Source of the DNA: Prado023 sp963706875
GTDB taxonomy: Bacteria > Actinomycetota > Actinomycetes > S36-B12 > CAIYMF01
Length of the DNA stretch: 64,000 nt
NCBI GenBank assembly: GCA_963706875.1
Contig: CAVPNW010000019.1
Coordinates: 124,001-188,000, forward strand
Reading direction: 5' to 3'
Below, in pieces: positions 15,798-24,802 of the stretch. Each line of letters opens with the position of its first letter. Positions within the stretch are counted from its first letter, which is position 1. The notes below the pieces were generated by a model. That model was not told the DNA's origin. It worked only from the letters and a program-made list of their open reading frames with translations, and searched no databases. The position numbers were made by a program, and so were the translations under genes.

Positions 15798-18266
15798 TCA
15801 TCGCCGCGTGACCAGCGCGAGTCCGCCGGGAACCGGGAGCACGGCGAGGTCGCCCTGCTCATCCGTGCGCCCGACCCGGGCCCCCGCCTCGCGGTACTGC
15901 AGGAGCGTTGACTGGCTTGGGTGCGCGTAGTCGTTGTCCCGGCCGACGCCGATCAGGGCGATCAGCGCCCCGGACCACCGGGCGAACTGCGGCACCTGGT
16001 AGCGAGACCCGTGGTGGGGCACCTTGACGACGTGGGCCCCCGGCGCCGGCCCGGCCATCAGCACCGACTGCGCCTCCGGCTCGATGTCCCCGGTGAGCAG
16101 GGCGCGGATGGTCCCGCCGGCCGAGGGCACCCGGGCAAGGGCAACCACGCTGCCATTGTTCGCCGGCGACTGGTCCATGCGGCGCGCCGGCCAGAGGATG
16201 TCCAGCGCGACCCCCGACACGTCGATCCGGTCCCCGGCACGCACGGAGCGCAGCGGCACGCCGGCCGCGCGGGCCCCGTCCACCACCTCCGAGGCCCCCT
16301 CGGCCGGCTCCGGGACGGGCGTGGTCAGGACGACCGACACAGGCCACCTCCCGAGGACTGCGGCGAGGCCGTCGATGTGGTCGGCGTGGAAGTGCGTGAC
16401 CAGGACCGCCAGCTTCTTCACACCGGCATCGCGCAGGCAGCCGGTGATGCGGTCGGGATCGGGGCCGGCGTCGACAAGCAGCGCCTCGTCGGCGCCGGGT
16501 GCGCGGATCAGCAGCCCGTCACCCTGGCCCACGTCGCACGCCAGGACCGCCCAGTCCGGCGGCGGCCAGCGCCCGTCGCGGCTCTGGTTGAGCACCAGCC
16601 CCAGCGCGAGCGACACGACGAGCGCCAACCGGATCCGCCGGTCCCGCCACGGTCGCCATCCCCTGGCGGCACCGGTGGCGACGAGCGCCAGGACCCCTGC
16701 GCTGCCCAGCGCCCCGACCAGTCCTTCGGGAACGTCGACCACCCCGAACGGCAGACCCGCGGAGGTCCTGGCCACCCAGGCGATCGCCGCCGTGGCCGGT
16801 GACGCGATGGTCGCCAGGACCGCCGCGGGGGTGGATGCCACCGGGGCGACCAGGGCCGCCGCCAGCCCGAGGACGGTGGCGAACGGGACCAACGGGGTCA
16901 CCAGCACGTTCGCGGGCAGGGCCACCAGGCTCGCCCCGTTGCCCATGAGGATCGCGAGGGGAAGCGTGGCCAGATGGGCGGCCGCGGCGACGGCCAGTGC
17001 TGCGCGGACCGGCTCCGGCATCCACGCGCTGATGGGCCACGTGCCGAGCCGGGCGGCGATCGGCGGCCCGACGACCAGCAACCCTGCCGTCGCGGCGAAC
17101 GACAGCGCGAATCCCAGGGACAGGGCGAACTGCGGCAGCACGAGCAGGAGGACCAGCGCTGAGGCGAGCAGGGCCGGCGGACCGCGTCGACGACCACCCG
17201 CCGAGAGTGCCACCAGCGCGACCACCCCCATGGCAGCAGCCCGCAGGACGCTGGGCTGGGGCCTGACCAGCATCACGTAGGCCGACAGCACCACCAGGCA
17301 GGTGCCCACGCGCACGCGCCATCCGAGCCCCAGTCCGGCGACCGCAGCCATCGCGATGGCGACCACGAGCGAGGTGTTGGACCCGCTGACAGCGGTGAGG
17401 TGGGCCAGGCCCGCACGAACCATCGCCGCGTCGAGGTCCGGCGGCAGCGTGGACTCGTCGCCGACGGCCAGCCCGAGCAGCAGGGCGCCAGCATCGGCCG
17501 GCAGCCCCGCGCACGCCTGCCGGAACGCGTCCCGGACCCGCGTCGTGGCCCGAGCAACCGGTCCCGGCGGTGACCGGACGTGCACCTCGCCGAGCACCCG
17601 CAGGGTCAGGGAGTGCACCTCCGGGGAGAACGACTGCTGGGCGCGACCGGACAACGAGATCCGCGATCCGTAGCGCAGCCCCCGCACCTCGTCGCCGCGC
17701 AGGAGGGCAGGAACGCGCACTGAGTAGGTCCGCCCGCGCACGACGATGCCGCTGAGCCGCGCGGTCACCGACCAGCTCGCAGCCATCGGACGGCCGCCGT
17801 CACTCGCGGGGAGGTGGACCCGGGGATCGCCGGTGACGGTTGCCTCAACCCGGACGGCGGCGCCCTGGGCAGCAGCGTGTGCCAGGAGGGGCGGATGCAG
17901 CCGCGCGACGTGCAGCGCCCCCATCGCGACGCCGACCCCCAGCCCGCAGACGCCGAGGAGCAGCGCGATCGTCCGCACTGCCGGGGTGCGGGGACCGGAT
18001 CCTGGCGGGCCCACTCGCTGGTCGATCCCCCGCGATCCCCTCCAGAGCGCCAGCCGTGGCTCAACCAGGAGGGCCGCGCGCACCAGACCCCCGAGGACCA
18101 GGACCAGCGCACCCACCCCCCACACGGCGGGTCGCGCAGGCCTGGCGAGCAGGAGCACCGCCTCCCCGATCCACAGGGCACCGACGAAGGGGGCGAGTCT
18201 CAGGTCCGGACCTGCGGGCTCGGCGGGCACCTGCGGTCCGACTGGATCTGCACCGCTCACGGCCAC
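15798..18266 (-). CDS. comEC: DNA internalization channel protein ComEC
   Basis: 822-residue membrane protein that carries single-stranded DNA across the cytoplasmic membrane in natural transformation. Order: N-terminal hydrophobic helices, DUF4131 soluble OB-like region (about 100-210), the Competence-domain helix bundle with VSGSNTSLVVAIA (about 280-540), then a metallo-beta-lactamase-like domain with THFHADHIDG near residue 626 that is thought to degrade one strand. GTG at 18266 gives MAVSGADPVGP, ten bases after the comEA stop; a second GTG at 18260 is also possible. Full length, no sign of decay. Confidence 0.93.
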   Translation of the reverse strand: MAVSGADPVGPQVPAEPAGPDLRLAPFVGALWIGEAVLLLARPARPAVWGVGALVLVLGGLVRAALLVEPRLALWRGSRGIDQRVGPPGSGPRTPAVRTIALLLGVCGLGVGVAMGALHVARLHPPLLAHAAAQGAAVRVEATVTGDPRVHLPASDGGRPMAASWSVTARLSGIVVRGRTYSVRVPALLRGDEVRGLRYGSRISLSGRAQQSFSPEVHSLTLRVLGEVHVRSPPGPVARATTRVRDAFRQACAGLPADAGALLLGLAVGDESTLPPDLDAAMVRAGLAHLTAVSGSNTSLVVAIAMAAVAGLGLGWRVRVGTCLVVLSAYVMLVRPQPSVLRAAAMGVVALVALSAGGRRRGPPALLASALVLLLVLPQFALSLGFALSFAATAGLLVVGPPIAARLGTWPISAWMPEPVRAALAVAAAAHLATLPLAILMGNGASLVALPANVLVTPLVPFATVLGLAAALVAPVASTPAAVLATIASPATAAIAWVARTSAGLPFGVVDVPEGLVGALGSAGVLALVATGAARGWRPWRDRRIRLALVVSLALGLVLNQSRDGRWPPPDWAVLACDVGQGDGLLIRAPGADEALLVDAGPDPDRITGCLRDAGVKKLAVLVTHFHADHIDGLAAVLGRWPVSVVLTTPVPEPAEGASEVVDGARAAGVPLRSVRAGDRIDVSGVALDILWPARRMDQSPANNGSVVALARVPSAGGTIRALLTGDIEPEAQSVLMAGPAPGAHVVKVPHHGSRYQVPQFARWSGALIALIGVGRDNDYAHPSQSTLLQYREAGARVGRTDEQGDLAVLPVPGGLALVTRR

Positions 18267-18276
18267 TGCTGGCCGG

Positions 18277-19266
18277 TCAGACCCGGACAAGGGGACGCAG
18301 GTCCGCGAGGGTCTTGGGGCCGATCCCGGGGACCTCGGCCAGTTCGTCGACCACGCTGAACCGCTTGTGCGTCGACCGCCACGCGAGGATCTTGGCGGCG
18401 GTGACGGGGCCGATCCCGGGGAGGGCATCGAGCTGCTCGGCTGTGGCGGAGTTGAGGTCAAGTGGTCCGGCGGACCCGCCCGCGTGTCCGGGTGCACCGC
18501 CGGCCACCACGGCCTCCTGCCCACCGATCTCGATGCGCTCCCCGTCTGTGAGCACGCGGGCGAGGTTCGTCCCACCCAGCTTGCCTCCTCGCCGCAACCC
18601 GCCGGCTGCCCGGACCGCGTCAATGACCCGAGAGCCCGAGGGCAGCCGGACGACGCCGGGCTCTCGGACCTCCCCCACCACGTGGACCATCACCGGCGGC
18701 GACGGCGAGGCCGGCGCTTCCGGGAACGGGTCGGCGAAGGGACCCCCGGAGGCCGTCACCCGGGGCGTGGCCACGGACTGCGGCTGCTGCTCCCTCGGCC
18801 ACGACGTGACCAGGATGGCCGCACCACCGATCGCCACGATCACGACGAGCAGTACCACGAGCCGGACCCACATGCCCGCCACCGGCCACCCCAGAGGCCC
18901 ATCATCGGGCGCATCCGCTCGGTCAGCAGCCGGCCAGTGGGCATCCGGCCCGTCGGCAGCAGGTCCGACTCGGCGCTCGCCATCGGCCGACAGCTGCGTC
19001 TGCTCCTCGTCGAGTCCGAGGCCGGCAGACCCCTGCGATCCCTGGCCATCGAGCCCGCAGTCGGCCGCCCATGCCCACTCCTCGCCGCCTCCATCGCTGT
19101 CGGCCGCCTCCCCGTCCTCCGGCCAGCGCGGCGCAGGGGGTTCCGCGCGTCCGGGCACGCCACCGGCACCGATCACACGCGGCGTCCCAGGGGTGACGAA
19201 CCCGCCCTGCCAGCGCATGGCGATGAGTCGCAGGCGGGCGAGGACGAGGTCCTGGGTACGGCTCAC
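18277..19266 (-). CDS. comEA: ComEA-type DNA-binding competence protein
   Basis: 329 residues. A long acidic and Pro/Gly-rich cytoplasmic N-terminus of about 130 residues, one transmembrane helix (about 133-155, VRLVVLLVVIVAIGGAAILV), an SLBB domain (VHVVGEVREPGVVRLPSG and following, about 195-250) and two helix-hairpin-helix units at the C-terminus (LDALPGIGPVTAAKI; LAEVPGIGPKTLADL) that bind double-stranded DNA outside the membrane. Start GTG at 19266. Co-transcribed with comEC. The N-terminal part is longer than in Bacillus ComEA, which is usual in actinobacteria. Other competence genes are not in the window. Confidence 0.92.
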   Translation of the reverse strand: MSRTQDLVLARLRLIAMRWQGGFVTPGTPRVIGAGGVPGRAEPPAPRWPEDGEAADSDGGGEEWAWAADCGLDGQGSQGSAGLGLDEEQTQLSADGERRVGPAADGPDAHWPAADRADAPDDGPLGWPVAGMWVRLVVLLVVIVAIGGAAILVTSWPREQQPQSVATPRVTASGGPFADPFPEAPASPSPPVMVHVVGEVREPGVVRLPSGSRVIDAVRAAGGLRRGGKLGGTNLARVLTDGERIEIGGQEAVVAGGAPGHAGGSAGPLDLNSATAEQLDALPGIGPVTAAKILAWRSTHKRFSVVDELAEVPGIGPKTLADLRPLVRV

Positions 19267-19483
19267 GCCAGCGACGCTAGGTCCCAGGTGACCGATCCGG
19301 AACCCGTCGGGTCAGGATCTGTGGACAGCCGCAGTGGCGCATCCCTCGGCGACGAACCGACGGATCGAGACACCAATCGCCGATCTCCATGCACGGCGTT
19401 GCGCCTGGAGGCCAGGCAACCTGAACGGGTCACCCTTGACGAGTGGAACCGGGCACCCGCGGGCGACCGCCGGCCGCGTGCGG

Positions 19484-20125
19484 TCAGGCCGGAACCGGCT
19501 CCTGCGACGCGGCCGACCCGGATTCGCGCAGGGTGGCCACGAACGACTTGATGTTCCTGCGGTGGCGGTAGACGACCAGCCCGGACATCCCCGCGGCGAA
19601 GCCGACCCCGGCCCAACCCCGCCAGATGACGAACGACGTCGGCAGGAGCGCCGCGGACCCCACCACCGAGCCGATGCCGACCTGCCGGGTCAGGCCCACG
19701 GTGGTCCCGAAGCTGACGAGCACGGGGATCGCCCACAGCGGCTCGATCGCGAGGATCGCCCCCAGCGAGGTCGCCACGCCCTTGCCGCCCCTGCCCTTGA
19801 GCAGCGGCGAGGTGACGTGTCCGAGCACTGCGGCAATGCCGGCGACCTCGCCGCACGGCTCGCCGTACTGGTTGAAGAACATGACAGGGGCGAACCCCTT
19901 GGCGACATCCAGCGCACCGACCAGAACCCCGACCGGAACGCCCATCGCCCGTGCCGCGTTCGTGGCGCCCGGGTTGCCCGAGCCGCTGCCCCGCAGGTCC
20001 ACGCCGCGCAACCGCGCCGCAGCCGCAGCCGGGCTCAGGGAGCCCAACGCGTAGCTGGCGGCGCCCGCCACCAGCAGCGCCCCCCAGTTCACGTCGCCCA
20101 TCACCGGCCAGGTCATGTCACTCAT
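19484..20125 (-). CDS. plsY: Glycerol-3-phosphate acyltransferase PlsY
   Basis: 213-residue polytopic membrane enzyme that moves an acyl group from acyl-phosphate to glycerol-3-phosphate, the first step of phospholipid synthesis. The three conserved cytoplasmic motifs are present: GSGNPGATNAAR, GHVTSPLLKGRGGKGVATSLG, and the C-terminal YRHRRNIK. ATG at 20125 overlaps the degV stop by eight bases (ATGAGTGA); an alternative is the ATG at 20116. Coupling to degV, a fatty-acid-binding protein that supplies acyl groups, gives a functional pairing in lipid synthesis. Confidence 0.92.
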   Translation of the reverse strand: MSDMTWPVMGDVNWGALLVAGAASYALGSLSPAAAAARLRGVDLRGSGSGNPGATNAARAMGVPVGVLVGALDVAKGFAPVMFFNQYGEPCGEVAGIAAVLGHVTSPLLKGRGGKGVATSLGAILAIEPLWAIPVLVSFGTTVGLTRQVGIGSVVGSAALLPTSFVIWRGWAGVGFAAGMSGLVVYRHRRNIKSFVATLRESGSAASQEPVPA

Positions 20126-20954
20126 GCGGGCAGACCGCCACAGAGACGGTGCCCAGGCCCACATGGGCGCTGATCACGGCCCCGACCTCGACCACGTGGA
20201 CGTCGGCCGCCGGGAGCGCGTCGCGCAGGGCGCCGGCGAGGTCCTCGGCACGCTCGGGGGCCGCACAGTGCTGGACCACGACATCGGCTGGGCTCGAGCC
20301 CGCGTACTCGCAGGCGATCTCCGCCATACGGGCGATCGCCCGGCCCATCGTCCGCTGCTTCTCCAGCGGCGAGATGGTCCCGTCGGCGATCTGCAGGATC
20401 GGCTTGACCATCAGGGCGTTGCCGAGCAGCGCCTGGGCGGCACCGATCCGACCGCCACGGCGCAACTGGTCGAGGCTGTCCACGACGATCCACGTACGGG
20501 AGGCCGCCGCCCGGCGTGTGGCAGCTGCTGCTGCCTCCTCCGCACTCCCGCCGGCGGCGACGACCTGGGCCGCGGACCGTGCCGCGAAGCCCAGGGCGGT
20601 CCCGACGGTGCGCGAGTCCACGACCATCACCGGCACGCTCGCCTCACGTGCGGCATTCCGCGCCGCGTCGTAGGTGCCGGACATGTCCCCGGACAGGTGC
20701 ACGCTGACGATGTGGTCGTAGCCCTGTGCGGCCAGGCGCGCGTACTCCGCGGCGAACCGGGCCGGCGCGGGTCTGGAGGTGGACACCGCCGCCTTGCGCC
20801 GCAGCGCGTCGGCCACCTCCGCGACGGTGATCTCGGTGCCCTCGTCGTAGGAGGTCCCCTCGAGGATGATCGCCACCGGGACGATGGTCAGCCCCGGCGG
20901 GGTCAGCGCCTCGGTGAGGTAGCCGGTCGAGTCGGAGACGATCGCCACGTTCAT
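20118..20954 (-). CDS. DegV family fatty-acid-binding protein
   Basis: 278 residues, usual length. The fold binds a long-chain fatty acid in a deep pocket (FakB type). Visible signatures: VAIVSDSTGYL at the start, VSTSRPAPARF, VHLSGDMSGTYDAAR, VVDSRTVGTALG and LDQLRRGGRIGAAQALLGNALMVKPIL. FakB proteins present fatty acids to the kinase FakA, and the resulting acyl-phosphate feeds PlsY, encoded next and overlapping. No fakA is visible in the window. ATG at 20954; a 43-bp palindrome lies just upstream. Confidence 0.92.
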   Translation of the reverse strand: MNVAIVSDSTGYLTEALTPPGLTIVPVAIILEGTSYDEGTEITVAEVADALRRKAAVSTSRPAPARFAAEYARLAAQGYDHIVSVHLSGDMSGTYDAARNAAREASVPVMVVDSRTVGTALGFAARSAAQVVAAGGSAEEAAAAATRRAAASRTWIVVDSLDQLRRGGRIGAAQALLGNALMVKPILQIADGTISPLEKQRTMGRAIARMAEIACEYAGSSPADVVVQHCAAPERAEDLAGALRDALPAADVHVVEVGAVISAHVGLGTVSVAVCPHE

Positions 20955-20991
20955 GGGCGCTCAGGCTACGCGCTGAAGGGCCCGAGCGTCG

Positions 20992-21034
20992 GTGTGAACG
21001 GAACGGACCATCCAATGGTCGATTCCGTTCACAC
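20992..21034. repeat. 43-bp palindrome, family II copy 1
   Basis: Outer arms gtgtgaacggaa (20992-21003) and ttccgttcacac (21023-21034) are a perfect 12-bp inverted repeat. Inner arms accat and atggt pair around a 3-base loop. It lies 11 bases after the leuS stop. The second copy at 50126-50168 matches at 37 of 43 positions, with differences concentrated in the left half. No T-run; REP-like or terminator-like. Confidence 0.85.
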
Positions 21035-21045
21035 CGCCTCCGGGG

Positions 21046-23532
21046 TCAGCCGGGAACGACGTTGACGAGCTTGGGGGCGCGCACGATCACCGCACGGGGC
21101 TCCCGATCGCCGACCGCGGCGACCACCGCGGGGGTGGCCAGCGCCAGTGACCGCAGCTCCGCCTCGGTGATGTCCGGGGACACCTCGAGGCGCTCGCGCA
21201 CCTTCCCGGCGATCTGCACGACGCAGGTCACCGACTCCTGGACCAGGAGTTCCGGGTCGACGGTCGGCCACCCTGCGAGGGCCACGCACGGCTCGTGGCC
21301 GAGCCGGTCCCACATCTCCTCGGCGGTGTACGGAGCGACCAGGGACAGCATGATCGCGACGGCCTCGGCCGCCTCGCGGACGGCCGGGTCGGCCGGACCG
21401 ACCCCGGAGTCGATGGCCTTGCGGGCGGCGTTGACCAGCTCCATCGTCCTGGCGACGGCCACGTTGAACCGGTAGGTCTCCACGGCCAGACCAGCGTCGT
21501 GCACCGACCGGTGGGTGATCCGTCGCAGGGCCAGGTCCCCGCCTGCCGGGTCCGTGCCCGGGGCGCTGGTGACGTCACCGGCCAGCCGCCAGGCGCGGGC
21601 CAGGAACTTCTTCGAGCCACCCGGCGAGACGTCGGCCCAGTCGATGTCGTCCTCCGGCGGCCCGGCGAACACCATCGTCAGGCGCACCGCGTCCACGCCG
21701 TGGACAGCCAGCTCGTCGGACAGGCGCACCAGGTTCCCGCGGGACTTGCTCATCGCCGAGCCGTCCATCTGGACCATGCCCTGGTTGAGCAGCCGGGTGA
21801 ACGGCTCCACCGCGTCGAGCATCCCCATGTCGTGGATGACCTTGGTGAAGAACCGCGCGTACAGCAGGTGCAGGATCGCGTGGGTGACTCCTCCCACGTA
21901 CTGGTCGATCGGCAGCCATGCGTTGGCCACGGCCGGGTCGAAGGGACCGTCGGACTTCGCCGGGTCCAGGTAGCGCAGGAAGTACCAGGAGGAGTCGACG
22001 AACGTGTCCATGGTGTCGGGGTCGCGGCGCGCCGGGCCGCCGCACCGCGGGCAGTCCACGATCGACCACTCGTCCAGCGCCCCCAGCGGCGAGGCGCCCT
22101 TGGGCTTGAGGTCCAGGCCGGTCGCGTCGGGCAGCTCCACCGGCAGCTGGTCCTCGGGGACCGGGACCTCGCCGCAACCCGGGCAGTGGATGATCGGGAT
22201 GGGCGTGCCCCAGAAGCGCTGGCGGCTGATCAGCCAGTCGCGCAGGCGGTAGTTGACCGCGGACCTCCCGCGACCCTCCTCGTCGAGCCACCTGATCATC
22301 CGGGCGATCGCAGCATCCTTGTCCAGCCCGTCCAGCGGCCCGGAGTTGACGTGCGCACCGTCGTCGGCCGTGGCCACGCCGGTCTGCAGCGGGTCGGCGT
22401 CGGACTCCACGACGACCCGGACCGGCAGGTTGAATGTGCGGGCGAAGTCCAGGTCGCGCTGGTCGTGCGCGGGGACAGCCATGATCGCGCCGGTTCCGTA
22501 GTCGGCCAGGACGTAGTCGGCAGCGTAGATCGGCAGCCGCTCGTCGTTGACCGGGTTGATCGCGTACCGGTTGAGGAACACGCCGGTCTTGGGCCGATCG
22601 CTGGCCATCCGGTCGATGTCGGTCTCGCGCTTGGTCGCCACCAGGTACTCAGCGAACTCGGCCTCGGCCTCGGTGCCGGCCGCCAGCTCCGAAGCCAGGT
22701 CGGAGTCGGCGGCCACCACGAAGAACGTCGCACCGAACAGCGTGTCCGGCCGGGTTGTGTAGACGGTCACGGGCTCGTCGCGACCCTCGATGACGAACTG
22801 CACCTCGGCGCCGGTGGAGCGCCCGATCCAGTTGCGCTGCATGTGCAGGACCTTGTCCGGCCACTGCCCCTCGAGCAGGCTCATGTCGTCGAGCAACCGG
22901 TCGGCGTAGTCGGTGATCTTCAGGTACCACTGGGTGAGCTTCTTCTTGGTCACCTGGGTGTCGCAGCGCTCGCACAGGCCACCGACCACCTGCTCGTTGG
23001 CCAGCACCGTCTGGCAGGACGGGCACCAGTTGACCGCGCTGTCCTTGCGGTAGGCCAGGCCGCGGGAGAACATCTTCAGGAAGAACCACTGGTTCCACCT
23101 GTAGAACTCGGGGTCGCAGGTGTTGAGCACCCGGTCCCAGTCGAACGAGCAGCCGTACCGGCGCATCGACTCCTTCTGGGTGGCGATGTTCTCGTAGGTC
23201 CAGGCACGCGGGTCGGCACTGTTCTTGATGGCGGCATTCTCGGCCGGCAGGCCGAAGGCGTCCCAGCCGATCGGGTGCATCACGTTGTAGCCCTGCTGCA
23301 CCCAGTAGCGCGCCAGCACGTCACCGAGGGCGTAGGCCTCGGCATGACCCATGTGCAGGTCGCCCGACGGGTAGGGGAACATGTCGAGCACGTACTTGCG
23401 CGGGCGCTGGTCGTCGGGGCGGCCGGATCGGAACGGCGCAAGGCGGTCCCAGACCTCCAGCCACTTGTCCTGCAGGGCGGTGGGGTCGTACCCCTCACGG
23501 GTCTCGGCGATCTCCGACGGGCTGGTGCTCAT
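21046..23532 (-). CDS. leuS: Leucyl-tRNA synthetase
   Basis: 828-residue class Ia synthetase. HIGH-type motif YPSGDLHMGH near residue 60-67; CPSC and CERC zinc-knuckle pairs in the insertion; editing domain with TTRPDTLFGATFFVVA; QRFWGTPIPIIHCPGCG; the catalytic loop is AMSKS (GSAMSKSRGN), the form usual in actinobacteria; WADVSPGGSKKFLARAWRLAGDV and the anticodon-binding region are complete. ATG at 23532; an ATG at 23541 is possible. The 43-bp repeat lies directly after the stop. Confidence 0.97.
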   Translation of the reverse strand: MSTSPSEIAETREGYDPTALQDKWLEVWDRLAPFRSGRPDDQRPRKYVLDMFPYPSGDLHMGHAEAYALGDVLARYWVQQGYNVMHPIGWDAFGLPAENAAIKNSADPRAWTYENIATQKESMRRYGCSFDWDRVLNTCDPEFYRWNQWFFLKMFSRGLAYRKDSAVNWCPSCQTVLANEQVVGGLCERCDTQVTKKKLTQWYLKITDYADRLLDDMSLLEGQWPDKVLHMQRNWIGRSTGAEVQFVIEGRDEPVTVYTTRPDTLFGATFFVVAADSDLASELAAGTEAEAEFAEYLVATKRETDIDRMASDRPKTGVFLNRYAINPVNDERLPIYAADYVLADYGTGAIMAVPAHDQRDLDFARTFNLPVRVVVESDADPLQTGVATADDGAHVNSGPLDGLDKDAAIARMIRWLDEEGRGRSAVNYRLRDWLISRQRFWGTPIPIIHCPGCGEVPVPEDQLPVELPDATGLDLKPKGASPLGALDEWSIVDCPRCGGPARRDPDTMDTFVDSSWYFLRYLDPAKSDGPFDPAVANAWLPIDQYVGGVTHAILHLLYARFFTKVIHDMGMLDAVEPFTRLLNQGMVQMDGSAMSKSRGNLVRLSDELAVHGVDAVRLTMVFAGPPEDDIDWADVSPGGSKKFLARAWRLAGDVTSAPGTDPAGGDLALRRITHRSVHDAGLAVETYRFNVAVARTMELVNAARKAIDSGVGPADPAVREAAEAVAIMLSLVAPYTAEEMWDRLGHEPCVALAGWPTVDPELLVQESVTCVVQIAGKVRERLEVSPDITEAELRSLALATPAVVAAVGDREPRAVIVRAPKLVNVVPG

Positions 23533-23883
23533 GGGGCACAAGGGTAGTCGCTGGGCACGGTGCCCACGCCCGGGTCCGGCGGTGCCCAGCCGTTCGGCCC
23601 GAGCCTGCTGGGCACCGGCCGGCCGGCGGCACCTGGCGCAGCGAACAGACCGCGCCTACGCGGCCATCCCGGCTGACCCCTGCGCGTTGGGCGCCACATA
23701 GGGCGGGCAACGCGCAGGGCGCGGGCGAAGTGGCGCGCGCCGCGCGGAATCGTGCGGGCCAGCGAGGCGCAGCGGGGGTGATCGGTGCGCAGACTGCCCG
23801 TGCATCCCGGTGGACTCACCTGCGCCGAGCCACGACACTGGCACCTCGGTCGGGCGCGCCCGATCGCCAGACGAGGAGGCATC
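23533..23883. other. Spacer between divergent leuS and hypothetical gene, palindrome-rich
   Basis: 351 bases without a convincing gene. It holds a cluster of GGTGCCCA/TGGGCACC units (23550-23567) and two perfect hairpins: ggtgcccagc with gctgggcacc (23581-23616), and ccctgcgcgttg with caacgcgcaggg (23678-23719). Promoters for leuS (minus) and the plus-strand gene must lie here but I cannot place them. Short ORFs through it look like shadows of GC-rich palindromes. Confidence 0.6.
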
Positions 23884-24288
23884 ATGACGCAGGCAGGCAC
23901 CAAGGACGACCCCTGGCAGCTGACCACCGCGCCGGGAACCTCGCAGTACACGATGTACGCGGACTCCGAGTCCGATCCGCCGCTGCTCGTCTGCCAGGTC
24001 GGATCCACCCGCCTTACCTACCTGCTGTCCGCGATCGAGGACCTCCGCGCGATGCTCGTCGCCCACGGCGACTGGATGCCGCTGGGAGCCGCGGACGAGA
24101 ACAAGCCCGCCGCCGAGGGCAGCATCGAGGCGTGGGGCCGATCACCCGACAACCCGGTCGGCGGCTGGTACGGCCAGCGCAAGGGCTACCGCGGCCGGTT
24201 CGGCATGTACCTGCCCCCGCTGCTGGAGCACCTCGGCCACATCGAGCTCGAGCACAACCCCCGCAACAACCGGGCCCGCGCTCTCTGA
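23884..24288 (+). CDS. Conserved hypothetical protein (actinobacterial small protein)
   Basis: 134 residues, soluble, no signal peptide or membrane segment. ATG at 23884 with a strong GAGGAGG. Recognisable conserved stretches KDDPWQLTTAPGTSQYTMY, HGDWMPLGAADE, and WYGQRKGYRGRFGMYLPPLLEHLG followed by EHNPRNNRARAL recall a family I know only as uncharacterised proteins of actinobacteria and some proteobacteria. The many invariant Trp, Tyr, Gly and Arg suggest a structured ligand-binding protein. Monocistronic; a 169-bp palindromic element begins three bases after the stop. Confidence 0.85.
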   Translation: MTQAGTKDDPWQLTTAPGTSQYTMYADSESDPPLLVCQVGSTRLTYLLSAIEDLRAMLVAHGDWMPLGAADENKPAAEGSIEAWGRSPDNPVGGWYGQRKGYRGRFGMYLPPLLEHLGHIELEHNPRNNRARAL

Positions 24289-24290
24289 GC

Positions 24291-24459
24291 TGCCGTGCGC
24301 CATTTGCCGCCTATCGCGGACCTCACGACCATGCATGCCCGTCCCGTGCGTCAACTGCCGCGAATGGACACGAAATCGGCCTCGAAACCCGGAAATTGAG
24401 GCACGCGCGGGCTCCACGTGACTCCGGGCAACATCTAACGCGGCAAACGGCACACGGCG
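24291..24459. repeat. 169-bp four-arm palindromic element (E1)
   Basis: Four related 20-base arms: A 24291-24310, B 24342-24361 (direct, 16/20 like A), B' 24389-24408 (inverted, 14/20 like B) and A' 24440-24459 (inverted, 17/20 like A). Offsets A to B and B' to A' are both 51 bases; the centre gap is 27. Less GC-rich than its neighbours. A second element with the same length and geometry but different arm sequence is at 39729-39897. It starts three bases after the upstream gene and ends 100 bases before tRNA-Ala. Confidence 0.75.
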
Positions 24460-24540
24460 AAGGGCAGACTCGCGCCCGAACAGCATCCGGGCGCGATCCC
24501 CATGGCCGAAACCGATTTCCGATCGGGTGCGGACCTCAGG

Positions 24541-24546
24541 TATCCT
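24541..24546 (+). promoter_or_regulatory. Possible -10 of tRNA-Ala promoter
   Basis: TATCCT 12 bases before the 5' end of tRNA-Ala. The hexamer 17-18 bases upstream is only weakly -35-like (ttccga). Confidence 0.35.
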
Positions 24547-24558
24547 TCCGGGGTATTC

Positions 24559-24631
24559 GGGGCTGTGGCGCAGCTGGTAGCGCACCTGCATGGCATGCAG
24601 GGGGTCAGGGGTTCGAGTCCCCTCAGCTCCA
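24559..24631 (+). tRNA. tRNA-Ala (anticodon GGC)
   Basis: 73-nt cloverleaf. Acceptor ggggctg pairs with cagctcc (one G-T); anticodon stem cctgc/gcagg around loop atggcat gives GGC, reading the GCC codon that dominates this genome; T-arm ggggttcgagtcccc. Discriminator A; CCA is not encoded. Followed after nine bases by a strong terminator. Confidence 0.97.
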
Positions 24632-24640
24632 CAAATGAGC

Positions 24641-24672
24641 GAGAAGCCTCCCGGTGTTCCGGGGGGCTTCTC
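24641..24672 (+). terminator. Rho-independent terminator of tRNA-Ala
   Basis: Stem gagaagcc-t-cccgg with ccggg-g-ggcttctc around tgtt, followed by tctcatt. The clearest intrinsic terminator in the window. Confidence 0.85.
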
Positions 24673-24802
24673 TCTCATTGTGCGGGCTCCGGCGGTGGGG
24701 ACTCGGGAGGAGCGGCCGTCCTGCGGCCGCGACGGACCCGCTCAGTTCCACATGAGCCGGACACCCGAGCGCTTCCGGGGGTCCTTCGACTCGCCTGAGA
24801 CC

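Noticed and set aside
16024..17280. 418-residue Ser/Thr/Arg-rich frame opposite comEC
   Set aside because: Composition is that of a reverse complement of a membrane protein gene; no start signals.
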